In this document: positions 1-6,534 of the stretch, piece by piece
Numbering within the stretch: position 1 is the first letter of the stretch
Layout of the letters: every line of letters starts with the position of its first letter
Assembly: GCA_964617665.1 (NCBI GenBank)
Contig: CAZUAH010000655.1
Coordinates: 1-7,460 of the forward strand
Direction: 5' to 3'
Length of the DNA: 7,460 bases
From: JADHUC01 sp964617665
Lineage (GTDB): Bacteria; Planctomycetota; Planctomycetia; Pirellulales; Pirellulaceae
The notes under the pieces: generated by a model
Seen by the model: the letters and a program-made list of their open reading frames with translations, nothing else
What the model was told of the DNA's origin: nothing
Databases searched by the model: none
Position numbers and translations under genes: made by a program

Positions 1-944
1 TTGTAGCCTTCGGCTTCGGAGATGGCTTTATCGCGTTGTCCGCGGGCCGCGGGAATCTGGCTGTTCCGTTCGCCTTCCGCCTCGTTCACCACTCGCTCCT
101 TGTTTTGGCGAGCGCGGTTGACTTCCTGAAACGCGTCTTTCACTTCCTCAGGCGGTGCCGTGCTCTGTAGTTTGACCGTGACGATTTCTATGCCAGATTC
201 GAAGCCCTTCTTTTTGGATTCGGTACCGTCGTCGGCTTCGGTACCGCCGTCAGATTTGGAGCCGTCCAGGGGGTCGGAACCCTCGTCGGATTGGTAACCG
301 TCCAGCATCATCTGGATTTCCCGCTTGGCGTCGGCCGCGATCGTCTCTCGGCCGAACGTAAGCACGGCATCCACGCTCGTGTCGCCCACCAGTTTTCTCA
401 CGACGGATTCGGACACGTCGCGGATCATATCCGGCACGGCGGCGTTGGGATCGGACCGTGCACCGGACGGCAGCGCCCCCGGACGAATTCTTTCCACGTC
501 GCCGATGTGAAACAGGTAGGCGGCAGGATCTTTCACGCGGTATTGCACAACCCATTTGACATTCGCCAGATTCAAATCGCCACTGAGCATTTCGGACACG
601 TCCAAATGCTCCGGGCCGGTCGGTACGAACGCCGTGACCCTTCCCGCTTCCTCGGTCTCGAAGCCGAACTCGAGCGTTTGAATGCGCCTCACAGGAACGT
701 TGTACACCCGTTCGATAGGCCACGGCAATTTCGTGTGTAAGCCGGGTTCCGTGGTATCGACATGTTTGCCGAAACGCAGCACAACGCCCTGGTCACTTGC
801 GTCCACGCGGTAGAACACGGTTAGAAGTACCAGCGCCACCAACAGTCCGATGGCAACCATCACGATCATCGGCAAATTACGCCGAAGCGCGCGCAGGACA
901 TCATCCGCTGTGGGTGGGCGCCCGCCAAAATCCCCTCTGGGCAT
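1..944 (-). CDS. hflK: HflK-type SPFH/prohibitin membrane protein, partial (C-terminus beyond left edge)
   Basis: HflK family protein. In well-studied bacteria HflK pairs with HflC to form a membrane assembly that surrounds and modulates the FtsH protease. The 314 visible residues show a short cytoplasmic N-terminus, one transmembrane segment (about 25-45, rich in V/L/A/M), then an SPFH domain starting near 48 with the HflK-like 'DQGVVLRFGK' and 'EPGLHTKLPWPIE' stretches. A 'STAPPEEVKDAFQEVNRAR' segment (about 258-276) and a Glu/Ala/Arg-rich helix follow, as in E. coli HflK ('ARPPEEVKAAF'). The start ATG has an AGGAGG at 953-958, 8 bases upstream. Residues about 219-247 are an acidic repeat insertion absent from E. 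coli HflK, where the flanking helix and strand join directly. The frame is still open at base 1; hflC would be expected next but is out of view. The family call is firm; a link to FtsH is inferred from the family. Confidence 0.9.
   Translation of the reverse strand, partial: MPRGDFGGRPPTADDVLRALRRNLPMIVMVAIGLLVALVLLTVFYRVDASDQGVVLRFGKHVDTTEPGLHTKLPWPIERVYNVPVRRIQTLEFGFETEEAGRVTAFVPTGPEHLDVSEMLSGDLNLANVKWVVQYRVKDPAAYLFHIGDVERIRPGALPSGARSDPNAAVPDMIRDVSESVVRKLVGDTSVDAVLTFGRETIAADAKREIQMMLDGYQSDEGSDPLDGSKSDGGTEADDGTESKKKGFESGIEIVTVKLQSTAPPEEVKDAFQEVNRARQNKERVVNEAEGERNSQIPAARGQRDKAISEAEGY
217..306 (-). repeat. 18-base imperfect tandem repeat, five units, inside hflK
   Basis: Five consecutive 18-base units run 217-234, 235-252, 253-270, 271-288 and 289-306. 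The first two (as read on the plus strand) match at 15 of 18 positions and share 'TTCGGTACCG'; the others are more diverged. Because 18 is a multiple of three, the repeat encodes hexapeptides that each begin with Gly on the minus strand (G216, G222, G228, G234, G240): GYQSDE, GSDPLD, GSKSDG, GTEADD, GTESKK. The product is an acidic, flexible linker in the SPFH region. Unit boundaries and protein phase are seen directly; replication slippage as the origin is inferred. Confidence 0.8.
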
Positions 945-995
945 AGTCAGTTCCTCCTGTCAATGAGGTCATAGTGCTGCTATATGTGGAACTCT

Positions 996-1019
996 TGCGA
1001 CAGTTAGCAGGCTGTCACA
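996..1019. promoter_or_regulatory. inverted repeat upstream of hflK, possible operator
   Basis: TGCGACAG (996-1003) and CTGTCACA (1012-1019) are inverted copies matching at 7 of 8 positions, separated by 8 bases. The pair lies 52-75 bases upstream of the hflK start in the 277-base gap after the Gfo/Idh/MocA gene. The position suits a regulator site, or the 5' leader of the hflK transcript. I saw no convincing -35/-10 pair near it, though an AT-rich 'CATATA' (minus strand) lies between it and the gene. The rest of the gap (945-1221) shows no gene I can support. Confidence 0.25.
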
Positions 1020-1221
1020 CAGATGTACTTCGTTAGCCGTGTATCCAGATTGCGTTGATTGGCGAGACATATCGCTTTCTTCCAAGAATCTGTCGCGCCA
1101 GGGCGAACCCGCAATCATCGTACCCCTTTCGCGTCCGGCGACAAGAGCCACGTTTACTGCAAACGCATCGGCCCCAAGCCCGGAATCCGATTGCACACAG
1201 GTGATTGTGGGACGCTATTCA

Positions 1222-2244
1222 TCAACCGTCCGTTCCAGTCCCAGCAGCTTTGCGCGCCTTCTGCATGACGCTCTCCAGCGTCACGGGGCGGCCGCCTTGG
1301 CGCTTGCTCTCGTCGGCTGCCTCCATAAAGGCAAAGATTTCCAATGTCTCTTCCTCGCTGACTGGCGGCTTTCCGGTCTTGAAAAACTTGACGATCTCGA
1401 CGATAAGCGGCTCGTAACCATCGAAACTGCCGCCGGGCACGATCCCCTTTGTCCCGAACACGGTCGAACCGTAACCTCGACGGCCGTCGCGGATGCCCCG
1501 GAAGCTGCCGATCCGGCCGCCTTCCCACACGCCGATAGCCATGTCCGAGCCTTCCGTGTGCACGCGGGTGACCGACACGCAACCGGTCCCCATAATCGTG
1601 AACAGCGGTTCGACGCCGTGGATCCCGTACCAGAAAAAATCCGGGTGATGCGGCTCAAGGGAACATGGAGCATGCTGATCGCAGCCTAGCAGTTCGCCCA
1701 GTTTTGGATCCTCGCGAATGTCGATCGTCCGCTTGGCAAAACGAAGCGACGAGCTAGTAAAGCACGGCACGTTGTGCTGTTTGGCCAACTGGAAGATTTT
1801 GACGGCATCGGTCAGAGAGCCGGCAATCGGCTTGTCGATGAACACCCGCTTGCCCGCGGCGAATACCGGTTTGGCCTCCTCAAGGTGCTTCCGGCCATCG
1901 ATACTCAAGATCATCACCACGTCGACTTTCTTGAGCAACTCGTCAATCGAATCGACAATCTCGACACCCATCTCGCGAATCGGCTCGACGCGGCCTTCGA
2001 GCAACTCCACGCTGTGCGGAATATCCGGACTGCCGCCCGGATAGCCGGCCACGACAGTCATGTCAGCCAACTCGCCCTCGGCCTGCGGGTCGTTAATGAT
2101 TTTCGTCCAAGGCAGCGCATGTGCATCCAATCCGATCATCCCCGCTTTCAGCGGCAACGATGGCTCGCCGGCCCAAGCGATCGCACAAACACCCAACGTA
2201 AGAAAACAAGCAGCAAAACCGAAACAAAAGGCACGACAACGCAT
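1222..2244 (-). CDS. Exported Gfo/Idh/MocA-family oxidoreductase
   Basis: Oxidoreductase of the Gfo/Idh/MocA superfamily, which uses NAD(P) to oxidise or reduce sugars, inositols and related polyols; the substrate here is unknown. The 340-residue protein starts at an ATG with AGGGAGG about 6 bases upstream; a further in-frame ATG at 2280 lacks this support. Residues 1-25 form a Sec signal peptide ending 'AIAWA|GEP'. The Rossmann part begins 'KAGMIGLDAHALPWTKI' (33-49), so the usual GxGxxG is replaced by G-x-x-G-L-D. The family Lys is present in 'DKP' (137-139, the EKP motif), and 'WYGIHGVEP' (205-213) supplies the likely active-site His209. The C-terminal half has the expected beta-sheet domain and ends in a helix typical of the family. 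It is the last gene before the 277-base gap to hflK. The family is secure; whether the exported protein still binds a nucleotide is open. Confidence 0.85.
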   Translation of the reverse strand: MRCRAFCFGFAACFLTLGVCAIAWAGEPSLPLKAGMIGLDAHALPWTKIINDPQAEGELADMTVVAGYPGGSPDIPHSVELLEGRVEPIREMGVEIVDSIDELLKKVDVVMILSIDGRKHLEEAKPVFAAGKRVFIDKPIAGSLTDAVKIFQLAKQHNVPCFTSSSLRFAKRTIDIREDPKLGELLGCDQHAPCSLEPHHPDFFWYGIHGVEPLFTIMGTGCVSVTRVHTEGSDMAIGVWEGGRIGSFRGIRDGRRGYGSTVFGTKGIVPGGSFDGYEPLIVEIVKFFKTGKPPVSEEETLEIFAFMEAADESKRQGGRPVTLESVMQKARKAAGTGTDG

Positions 2245-2286
2245 GACTATCCTCCCTAGCTTCCACTTCCTAGATGGCATTCAAAT

Positions 2287-2331
2287 ACGAAATCCGAAGC
2301 ACGAAACTCGAAACAAATTCGAAACCGAAAA
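2287..2331. repeat. CGAAA heptad repeat, candidate dispersed intergenic element
   Basis: CGAAA or CGAAG occurs six times, beginning at 2288, 2295, 2302, 2309, 2320 and 2326. The first four copies have an exact 7-base period (consensus NCGAARN over 2287-2314); the last two follow after a shift. An A-rich tail with 'CCAAATGACCAAAAC' continues to about 2347. It fills most of the 128-base gap between the VOC and Gfo/Idh/MocA genes. From memory, similar 'ACGAAATCCGAAGCACGAA' strings recur between genes in planctomycete genomes; I cannot search for that here. Confidence 0.6.
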
Positions 2332-2347
2332 TCCAAATGACCAAAAC

Positions 2348-2377
2348 AGTGACCACGGAGCAACGCGGGTGGTCATT
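2348..2377 (-). terminator. weak terminator-like hairpin at the end of the VOC gene
   Basis: On the minus strand TGACCAC (2375-2369) pairs with GTGGTCA (2356-2350) around a 12-base loop, a 7-bp perfect stem, followed by CTGTTTTGG. The stem begins on the VOC stop codon. The T run has only four residues, so termination would be inefficient and read-through into the Gfo/Idh/MocA gene is possible. Confidence 0.3.
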
Positions 2378-2810
2378 CTCCCTTCGAAACGGTTTTGGAT
2401 TTCATTTCCATGAACTCAACAACGGCTCCGTCCTTGCTTTGGTAGAAACCGACAATGGCGATCCCGGCTTCGAACGGGGCCAGCAGTTCTTTCATCCCCT
2501 TCGACGCTTCCTTGATGCTGTCCACTTTGTACGCGACGTGTGGCATATTGCGCACCGGACCCTTCACCGGGCTGTCGGGCTCGAAACGAAGCCACTCGAC
2601 GTGAAACGGATGGTCCTGGAAATCCGTCACCCACACACGAGTGGCCGGCACGAAGCGTTCACCGGGCTTCTTTTCGGTAGTAATGACTCCTACGTGCGAG
2701 AAGACCATTTTGTCCGAGCTCTGTGGTTCCGCGGCAAAGCCACAGCATACTCCTGCAGTCACGAGCAATGCGATTAGACAAAGAAGAAAAGGGATCAGAC
2801 GATATCGCAT
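2373..2810 (-). CDS. Small exported VOC (glyoxalase/dioxygenase fold) protein
   Basis: A 145-residue protein with an N-terminal Sec signal peptide (about 1-27, 'MRYRLIPFLLCLIALL' then 'GFAA|EP') and one vicinal-oxygen-chelate-like unit of about 100 residues (36-136). VOC proteins are metal enzymes such as glyoxalase I, epimerases and ring-cleaving dioxygenases, or metal-free binding proteins. Residues at the places where family ligands usually sit are H39 ('FSHVGV'), E72 ('FHVEWL'), H91 ('MPHVAYKV') and E132 ('VVEFMEM'), a two-His two-Glu set like glyoxalase I. The start is chosen because AGGAG lies 7 bases upstream and the signal peptide begins there; the open frame extends 41 codons further but that part is Arg-rich and runs through the palindrome at 2848-2916. 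A single VOC half usually dimerises. The domain is likely, the ligand assignment is by eye, the reaction unknown. Confidence 0.75.
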   Translation of the reverse strand: MRYRLIPFLLCLIALLVTAGVCCGFAAEPQSSDKMVFSHVGVITTEKKPGERFVPATRVWVTDFQDHPFHVEWLRFEPDSPVKGPVRNMPHVAYKVDSIKEASKGMKELLAPFEAGIAIVGFYQSKDGAVVEFMEMKSKTVSKGE

Positions 2811-2847
2811 AACAGAACTCCTATCTAGTTGACGGCATTTAGAAAAT

Positions 2848-2916
2848 GGGAGGGCGAAGCTCCTGCTGAGCCGTTTCCGGTACCGACGCGCGGCTCGGCT
2901 GGAGCCTCGCCCTCCC
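2848..2916. repeat. REP-like 69-base palindrome (long imperfect hairpin)
   Basis: Two 26-base arms (2848-2873 and 2891-2916) flank a 17-base loop. The outer 16 bases pair at 15 of 16 positions (GGGAGGGCGAAGCTCC against GGAGCCTCGCCCTCCC) and the inner 10 at 8 of 10. It sits in the 215-base gap between the FAD oxidoreductase and VOC genes, more than 100 bases beyond the FAD stop codon. On the minus strand it is followed by ATTTTCTAAA, so it could also act as a transcript 3'-end structure. Its GC-rich form is typical of repetitive extragenic palindromes; I recall similar 'GAGCCTCGCCCTCCC' strings from planctomycete genomes but cannot confirm copy number. Confidence 0.65.
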
Positions 2917-3025
2917 GGAAACACTAGGTACATGCGTGTCGAATTCTCGGCATCGCGTGGTGGACTTGATTATTCTACCACCCTCGGTCGTCGGTTACAT
3001 CAATAGCGCAGAGTGCTCGACGTCG

Positions 3026-4519
3026 TCAGCTCTGCGGTACATCCTCGATGTAGGCCCCATCGGCTCGTAGTCGTGCTTGGAGCTTCTTCGCGTCGATCTG
3101 CTGCATGTCCTGCCCGTCCGCCAACGCCAGTGCGGCGGCGGTGCCGACGCCTTGGCCCATCACCATGACGTGACTCTGCAGTCGAACCGAGGAATGAGCT
3201 TCGTGTGTGGACGAAGCGCAACGCCCCGCCGTGGCAAGGTTGGGAACCTGTGGATTCAGGCACATGCCCAGTGGGATATGATAGCTTTCGCCGGCAGTCA
3301 GCATGTTGTGGGATCCACGATCGTTCCAGGTGGTGTAGCCACTCCCCTTTGGATCATGGATGTCAACCATCCAGAACCCGTGCCCCACAGCATCGGGTTG
3401 CTTTTGCGCGCCGAGCACCATTTCGCGTGCCAGTGTCTTGATACCGCGCACACGACGCGATTCCCGGATGCCCAGGCTGAATCCCGTCTGTTCGATAGCC
3501 ACGTTCTCTAATCCCTCCAACCGCTCTCGCAGCCAATCCCAATAGGCGAATACCTGACGGCGTCCCTTGATCGTCAATTGCGTCAGTTCCTCTTCATCAA
3601 GGGCATTGCCCGCAACGGGGCACATGTTTGGAATGCACCGATTGCGCATGTGTCCCGTGCCGAAGGCCGGCTGAAATGGCGGCAGTTCTCTCGTCTTTGC
3701 TGCTTCCCGCATTGCGGCCAACACTTGCCGGCGGACCTCGGTTGGCAACGATCGGACCTTGGCTTCGTCGATCCCGCAAACGCGGTACATCATGGTCATG
3801 CCCTGCACGAGCCCGTCCGACTCGCGTCCGTAGTCGAAAGCGACACCCGCCTTGGCGGCGACATCTCCGTCGCCGGTGGCGTCGATGACGATCTTCGCAA
3901 GAATCGCTCGCCGCCCGCGTTTCGTGTCGACCAGCACGCCCCGAATGCGACCGTTGTCCACCATCGGTTCGCCAGCCACCAGGCAACAGATCGTACGAAC
4001 GCCGGACGCTTCCAGCATATCGTGAAAAACGATCTTCATGCCTTCCGGGTCGAAGTCATGGGTCTCGTGCCGATTCACCGAACCGCGAAACCGGATCCAG
4101 TTTCGCCGCTCGGCCCGTTCAATCGCTTCCCCGATGATCCCCCCGATGACAATCTTCTGGCGGTCACTCAAATGCCAGATGTTCACCAATGCCGCGGTGC
4201 CCATACCACCCAAGAACGGCCACCGTTCGAGAAGCACCGTTTTCGCGCCACAACGCGACGCCGCGCACGCTGCAGCGACACCAGCCGGTCCTCCGCCGCA
4301 CACCAGCACGTCGGCTTCCGCCATGACTTCCACTTTCTTCTCGGGAACGACAATGTGCGTTCTCTCTCCCGAAACGACTGGCGAAGTGTCTTTTCCAGGT
4401 TCTTGAGCGTCACTATTGCTGGCCCCCGCGGCGGTGCCGGCCAGCAACGCTGCACCAGATGTCATGAGGAATCGGCGCCGATTGGCGGAGTCGCGAGGTT
4501 GGTCTTCGTGGTCGGACAT
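3026..4519 (-). CDS. Tat-exported FAD-dependent oxidoreductase (FAD_oxidored family)
   Basis: A 497-residue flavoprotein. The start has GGAGA about 7 bases upstream; the open frame runs 28 codons further without an export signal. Residues 1-39 form a twin-arginine signal, 'NRRRFLMTS' (13-21) followed by an Ala/Gly-rich stretch, so the protein is probably exported folded with its FAD. The dinucleotide-binding motif is 'VCGGGPAGVAAA' (73-84), followed by 'LLERWPFLGGMGT' (96-108), as in FAD_oxidored proteins. 'VIDATGDGDVAAKAG' (211-225) is the second FAD-contact motif, and the C-terminal 'TAGRCASSTHEAHSSVR' and 'GQGVGTAAALAL' segments are the family's closing FAD-binding part. The substrate is unknown; planctomycete relatives are often annotated simply as FAD-dependent oxidoreductases. 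It lies 80 bases after the PhoD-like gene and is likely co-transcribed with it. Confidence 0.88.
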   Translation of the reverse strand: MSDHEDQPRDSANRRRFLMTSGAALLAGTAAGASNSDAQEPGKDTSPVVSGERTHIVVPEKKVEVMAEADVLVCGGGPAGVAAACAASRCGAKTVLLERWPFLGGMGTAALVNIWHLSDRQKIVIGGIIGEAIERAERRNWIRFRGSVNRHETHDFDPEGMKIVFHDMLEASGVRTICCLVAGEPMVDNGRIRGVLVDTKRGRRAILAKIVIDATGDGDVAAKAGVAFDYGRESDGLVQGMTMMYRVCGIDEAKVRSLPTEVRRQVLAAMREAAKTRELPPFQPAFGTGHMRNRCIPNMCPVAGNALDEEELTQLTIKGRRQVFAYWDWLRERLEGLENVAIEQTGFSLGIRESRRVRGIKTLAREMVLGAQKQPDAVGHGFWMVDIHDPKGSGYTTWNDRGSHNMLTAGESYHIPLGMCLNPQVPNLATAGRCASSTHEAHSSVRLQSHVMVMGQGVGTAAALALADGQDMQQIDAKKLQARLRADGAYIEDVPQS

Positions 4520-4599
4520 GAGTCTTTCTCCACTGATTGTACGTTTCGAGCCGCAGGAGTCCGTCTTCCCTGCACGATGAATGAGACGTCCAGAGCGGA

Positions 4600-6465
4600 T
4601 CATTCCGCCGGAGGATCCTGCAAATCCAGCGGCGAAACGGTTTCACTGTAGGCAGGCACCCCGGTATAGCCGTCGTGCCAGGTGACGATCACTTGAGGAT
4701 AGGCGTAGGGAATGAACTGATAGCCCGGTCCCTCGCCGTCGGGACGTGGAGTCGCAAATATGTTGTTGACGCGTACGACTGCAAAAAACGTGCGGGGCGA
4801 ACGGGAATAGTGAACGTTGTTGGGGCCGCTGCCGACCCACTTGACCCGGACCCAGCGTCCCTCGGCGTTGTACCAACCGGTGAACGGCATATTCCCTAAA
4901 GTACCGATGGGATGGCCCTTCGAGTTGAACGGAGCAACCATGAACTCCCATATGTTGTCGGTAATCTGTGCCGATACCGAGGCGTGCACATCGCCCGTGA
5001 AGAACATGATCGGTTTGTCGATCTGATCGAGTTCTTTCAGGATCAGCTCGCGTTCATGGACGAAGCCAGGAAAACCGTCGCCTTTTGATCGGTCGCCCCC
5101 CTCCGGCCTCACATGGAAGATGCTGTGCGGCACCACGACACCTACGCTGGACACGATGAAGATCAGATCCGCATCCGTGTTCTTTGTTCCATCAACCAAC
5201 CAGCGGCGTTGGGTCTCCCCGAGCAGAAACGTACTCGGGTCGTGCAGATCATTGACGTTGAAACGCGAGCGTTCACTCCGAGTATCAATCACAAAGAAAT
5301 GGCAGTTGCCGATCTTCGTGTCATAGTAGTGATGAGTCCCGATGCTGAAGTCGACCGTTTCATCTTGCACAAAGGCCGGCGTCACCCGAATACGACGTGC
5401 GTCCAGCACCTCGACCAAGCCGTATGTGCCCGCATTCTTACTGGACGAGCCGGCGTCCGTCTTGCGATCCTTCTTCCCCACTAAGATTGTGCTGACCTGT
5501 TTCGGGTCGAGTGCGGTGAAATCGACATTCGTCGCTTCGATAATGTCATCTCCCTGGCTGACCGTTGCGGAACCGAAGACCAATGGTCCTCGTTGTGGCG
5601 TGTCCGGGTTGGCCCATCCCGCGTACTCGTTCCATACTTCGAGCTGTTTGTCGCGATTGATGTGACGGGATCGGATCCGCTTGAAACCCACTTGCCCGGC
5701 CCCGAACAAGTTGTCGTGGACCTCGTGATCGTCAAACATCTGCAGCCAGGCAGTGTGACGCATGAATCGACTCATACCGCGCGAACGATCCATGTACAGT
5801 TTGTAGTTGGCGCGAATGCCCTCGGGAGTACCGTCGCGTTTCTCTTCGTACGTATAATCGCCGTCCATGATGTGAAACATGACCCGTTCGCCGTATTGAC
5901 GATACAGCGTGTCCCATGCGGGCGGATCCGTGTACTGACCACCGCTGACTTTGGGATCCTGCGACGCGCCCACACTCATCGAGAACGTCAGATTGAATAG
6001 GCCTCGAGGATTGTTGACAGGATCGTGCGTGGTGGAACTATCGGGAAGTGTCCTGAAACTGGGCCAAGGATCAGTGAAGGTCACGCGAGTGTCGGCCAAC
6101 CGATCATTCAGCACGACACCGTAGTAATACCGCGTGTACGGCGAAAGTTCGGTAAGATCAACGAACCCCGTGTTGTCCGCGGCGGCCACAGTCTGGCCTT
6201 TGGCCGTCGGGCTATCTGCATCAAGCGGTAATTGTGTCGCATAACGCACCTCGAAATCTCCAGCCTCTTCCGTGCGCACCCAGATCCGGATCGACGTCGC
6301 AGCCGGTCGTCCCAGCATGGGGCCTTGAACGAGTCCGGCAGTCAAGGCCGGTGTAACGTGTTCTGCAATCGGGTCGGGCCAGGCTGAGTTCTGGGCGCGA
6401 CTGTTGAACGTCGTGGTCACAAGGAGCCCGAGGGCCAATACCGCAATCAGTTTCGATCTGTTCAT
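4600..6465 (-). CDS. Exported PhoD-like metallophosphatase (alkaline phosphatase D family)
   Basis: A 621-residue secreted phosphatase or phosphodiesterase related to PhoD, which releases phosphate from organic esters outside the cytoplasm. The start has an AAGGGG about 5 bases upstream and opens a Sec signal peptide (1-24, 'NSRA|QNS'). Residues about 40-140 are a fibronectin-like PhoD N-domain ('TAGLVQGPMLGRPAATSIRIWVR'). The catalytic domain has 'MDGDYTYEE' (200-208), 'MFDDHEVHDN' (243-252), 'IDTRSER' (393-399) and 'TGDVHAS' (490-496), the expected metal and phosphate residues in order. Two oddities: the 'SCQ' segment of PhoD reads 'GASQD' (166-170), so the iron-binding Cys is apparently Ser168; and about 80 residues (298-377) are inserted between the DDHE and DTR motifs. 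It follows the DJ-1/PfpI gene by 69 bases. The family is clear; activity and metal content cannot be assumed. Confidence 0.87.
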   Translation of the reverse strand: MNRSKLIAVLALGLLVTTTFNSRAQNSAWPDPIAEHVTPALTAGLVQGPMLGRPAATSIRIWVRTEEAGDFEVRYATQLPLDADSPTAKGQTVAAADNTGFVDLTELSPYTRYYYGVVLNDRLADTRVTFTDPWPSFRTLPDSSTTHDPVNNPRGLFNLTFSMSVGASQDPKVSGGQYTDPPAWDTLYRQYGERVMFHIMDGDYTYEEKRDGTPEGIRANYKLYMDRSRGMSRFMRHTAWLQMFDDHEVHDNLFGAGQVGFKRIRSRHINRDKQLEVWNEYAGWANPDTPQRGPLVFGSATVSQGDDIIEATNVDFTALDPKQVSTILVGKKDRKTDAGSSSKNAGTYGLVEVLDARRIRVTPAFVQDETVDFSIGTHHYYDTKIGNCHFFVIDTRSERSRFNVNDLHDPSTFLLGETQRRWLVDGTKNTDADLIFIVSSVGVVVPHSIFHVRPEGGDRSKGDGFPGFVHERELILKELDQIDKPIMFFTGDVHASVSAQITDNIWEFMVAPFNSKGHPIGTLGNMPFTGWYNAEGRWVRVKWVGSGPNNVHYSRSPRTFFAVVRVNNIFATPRPDGEGPGYQFIPYAYPQVIVTWHDGYTGVPAYSETVSPLDLQDPPAE

Positions 6466-6534
6466 GTTACCCCTTCGCTTGTCCACGGGATGTTCCTGTA
6501 CCAATCGTATTGAACTGCACCATGACACTGCAGG

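Noticed and set aside
969..1196. 75-codon minus-strand open frame in the gap before hflK
   Set aside because: No Shine-Dalgarno, no signal or domain, and ordinary low-complexity-free composition; I could not support it as a gene.
1039..1689. 216-codon plus-strand open frame
   Set aside because: It overlaps the Gfo/Idh/MocA gene on the opposite strand, lacks a ribosome site and shows no family features.
1774..2259. 161-codon plus-strand open frame
   Set aside because: It mirrors the N-terminal half of the Gfo/Idh/MocA gene and has the composition of an antisense frame.
2287..2331. CRISPR-like array
   Set aside because: The repeats are only 5-7 bases with no spacers between them, and there are no cas genes nearby.
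2725..2760. Lipoprotein signal (lipobox) at the Cys pair of the VOC signal peptide
   Set aside because: The residue before the Cys is Val, which does not fit the [GAS]-C rule; a normal signal peptidase I site 'GFAA|EP' follows.
2274..2777. 167-codon plus-strand open frame starting in the heptad repeat
   Set aside because: Its N-terminus is a translation of the CGAAA repeat and the rest is antisense to the VOC gene.
2811..2933. 41-codon N-terminal extension of the VOC gene
   Set aside because: It reads through the palindrome, is Arg-rich, and a good ribosome site and signal peptide start at the internal ATG.
4595..4608. GCGGA/TCCGC hairpin over the stop codon of the PhoD-like gene as a terminator
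   Set aside because: Only 5 bp of stem and no T run in the direction of transcription.
3578..4651. 357-codon plus-strand open frame antisense to the FAD oxidoreductase
   Set aside because: Its sequence is Arg/His/Pro-rich with no recognisable domain, and it lies opposite a clear flavoprotein gene; long antisense frames are common in GC-rich genes.
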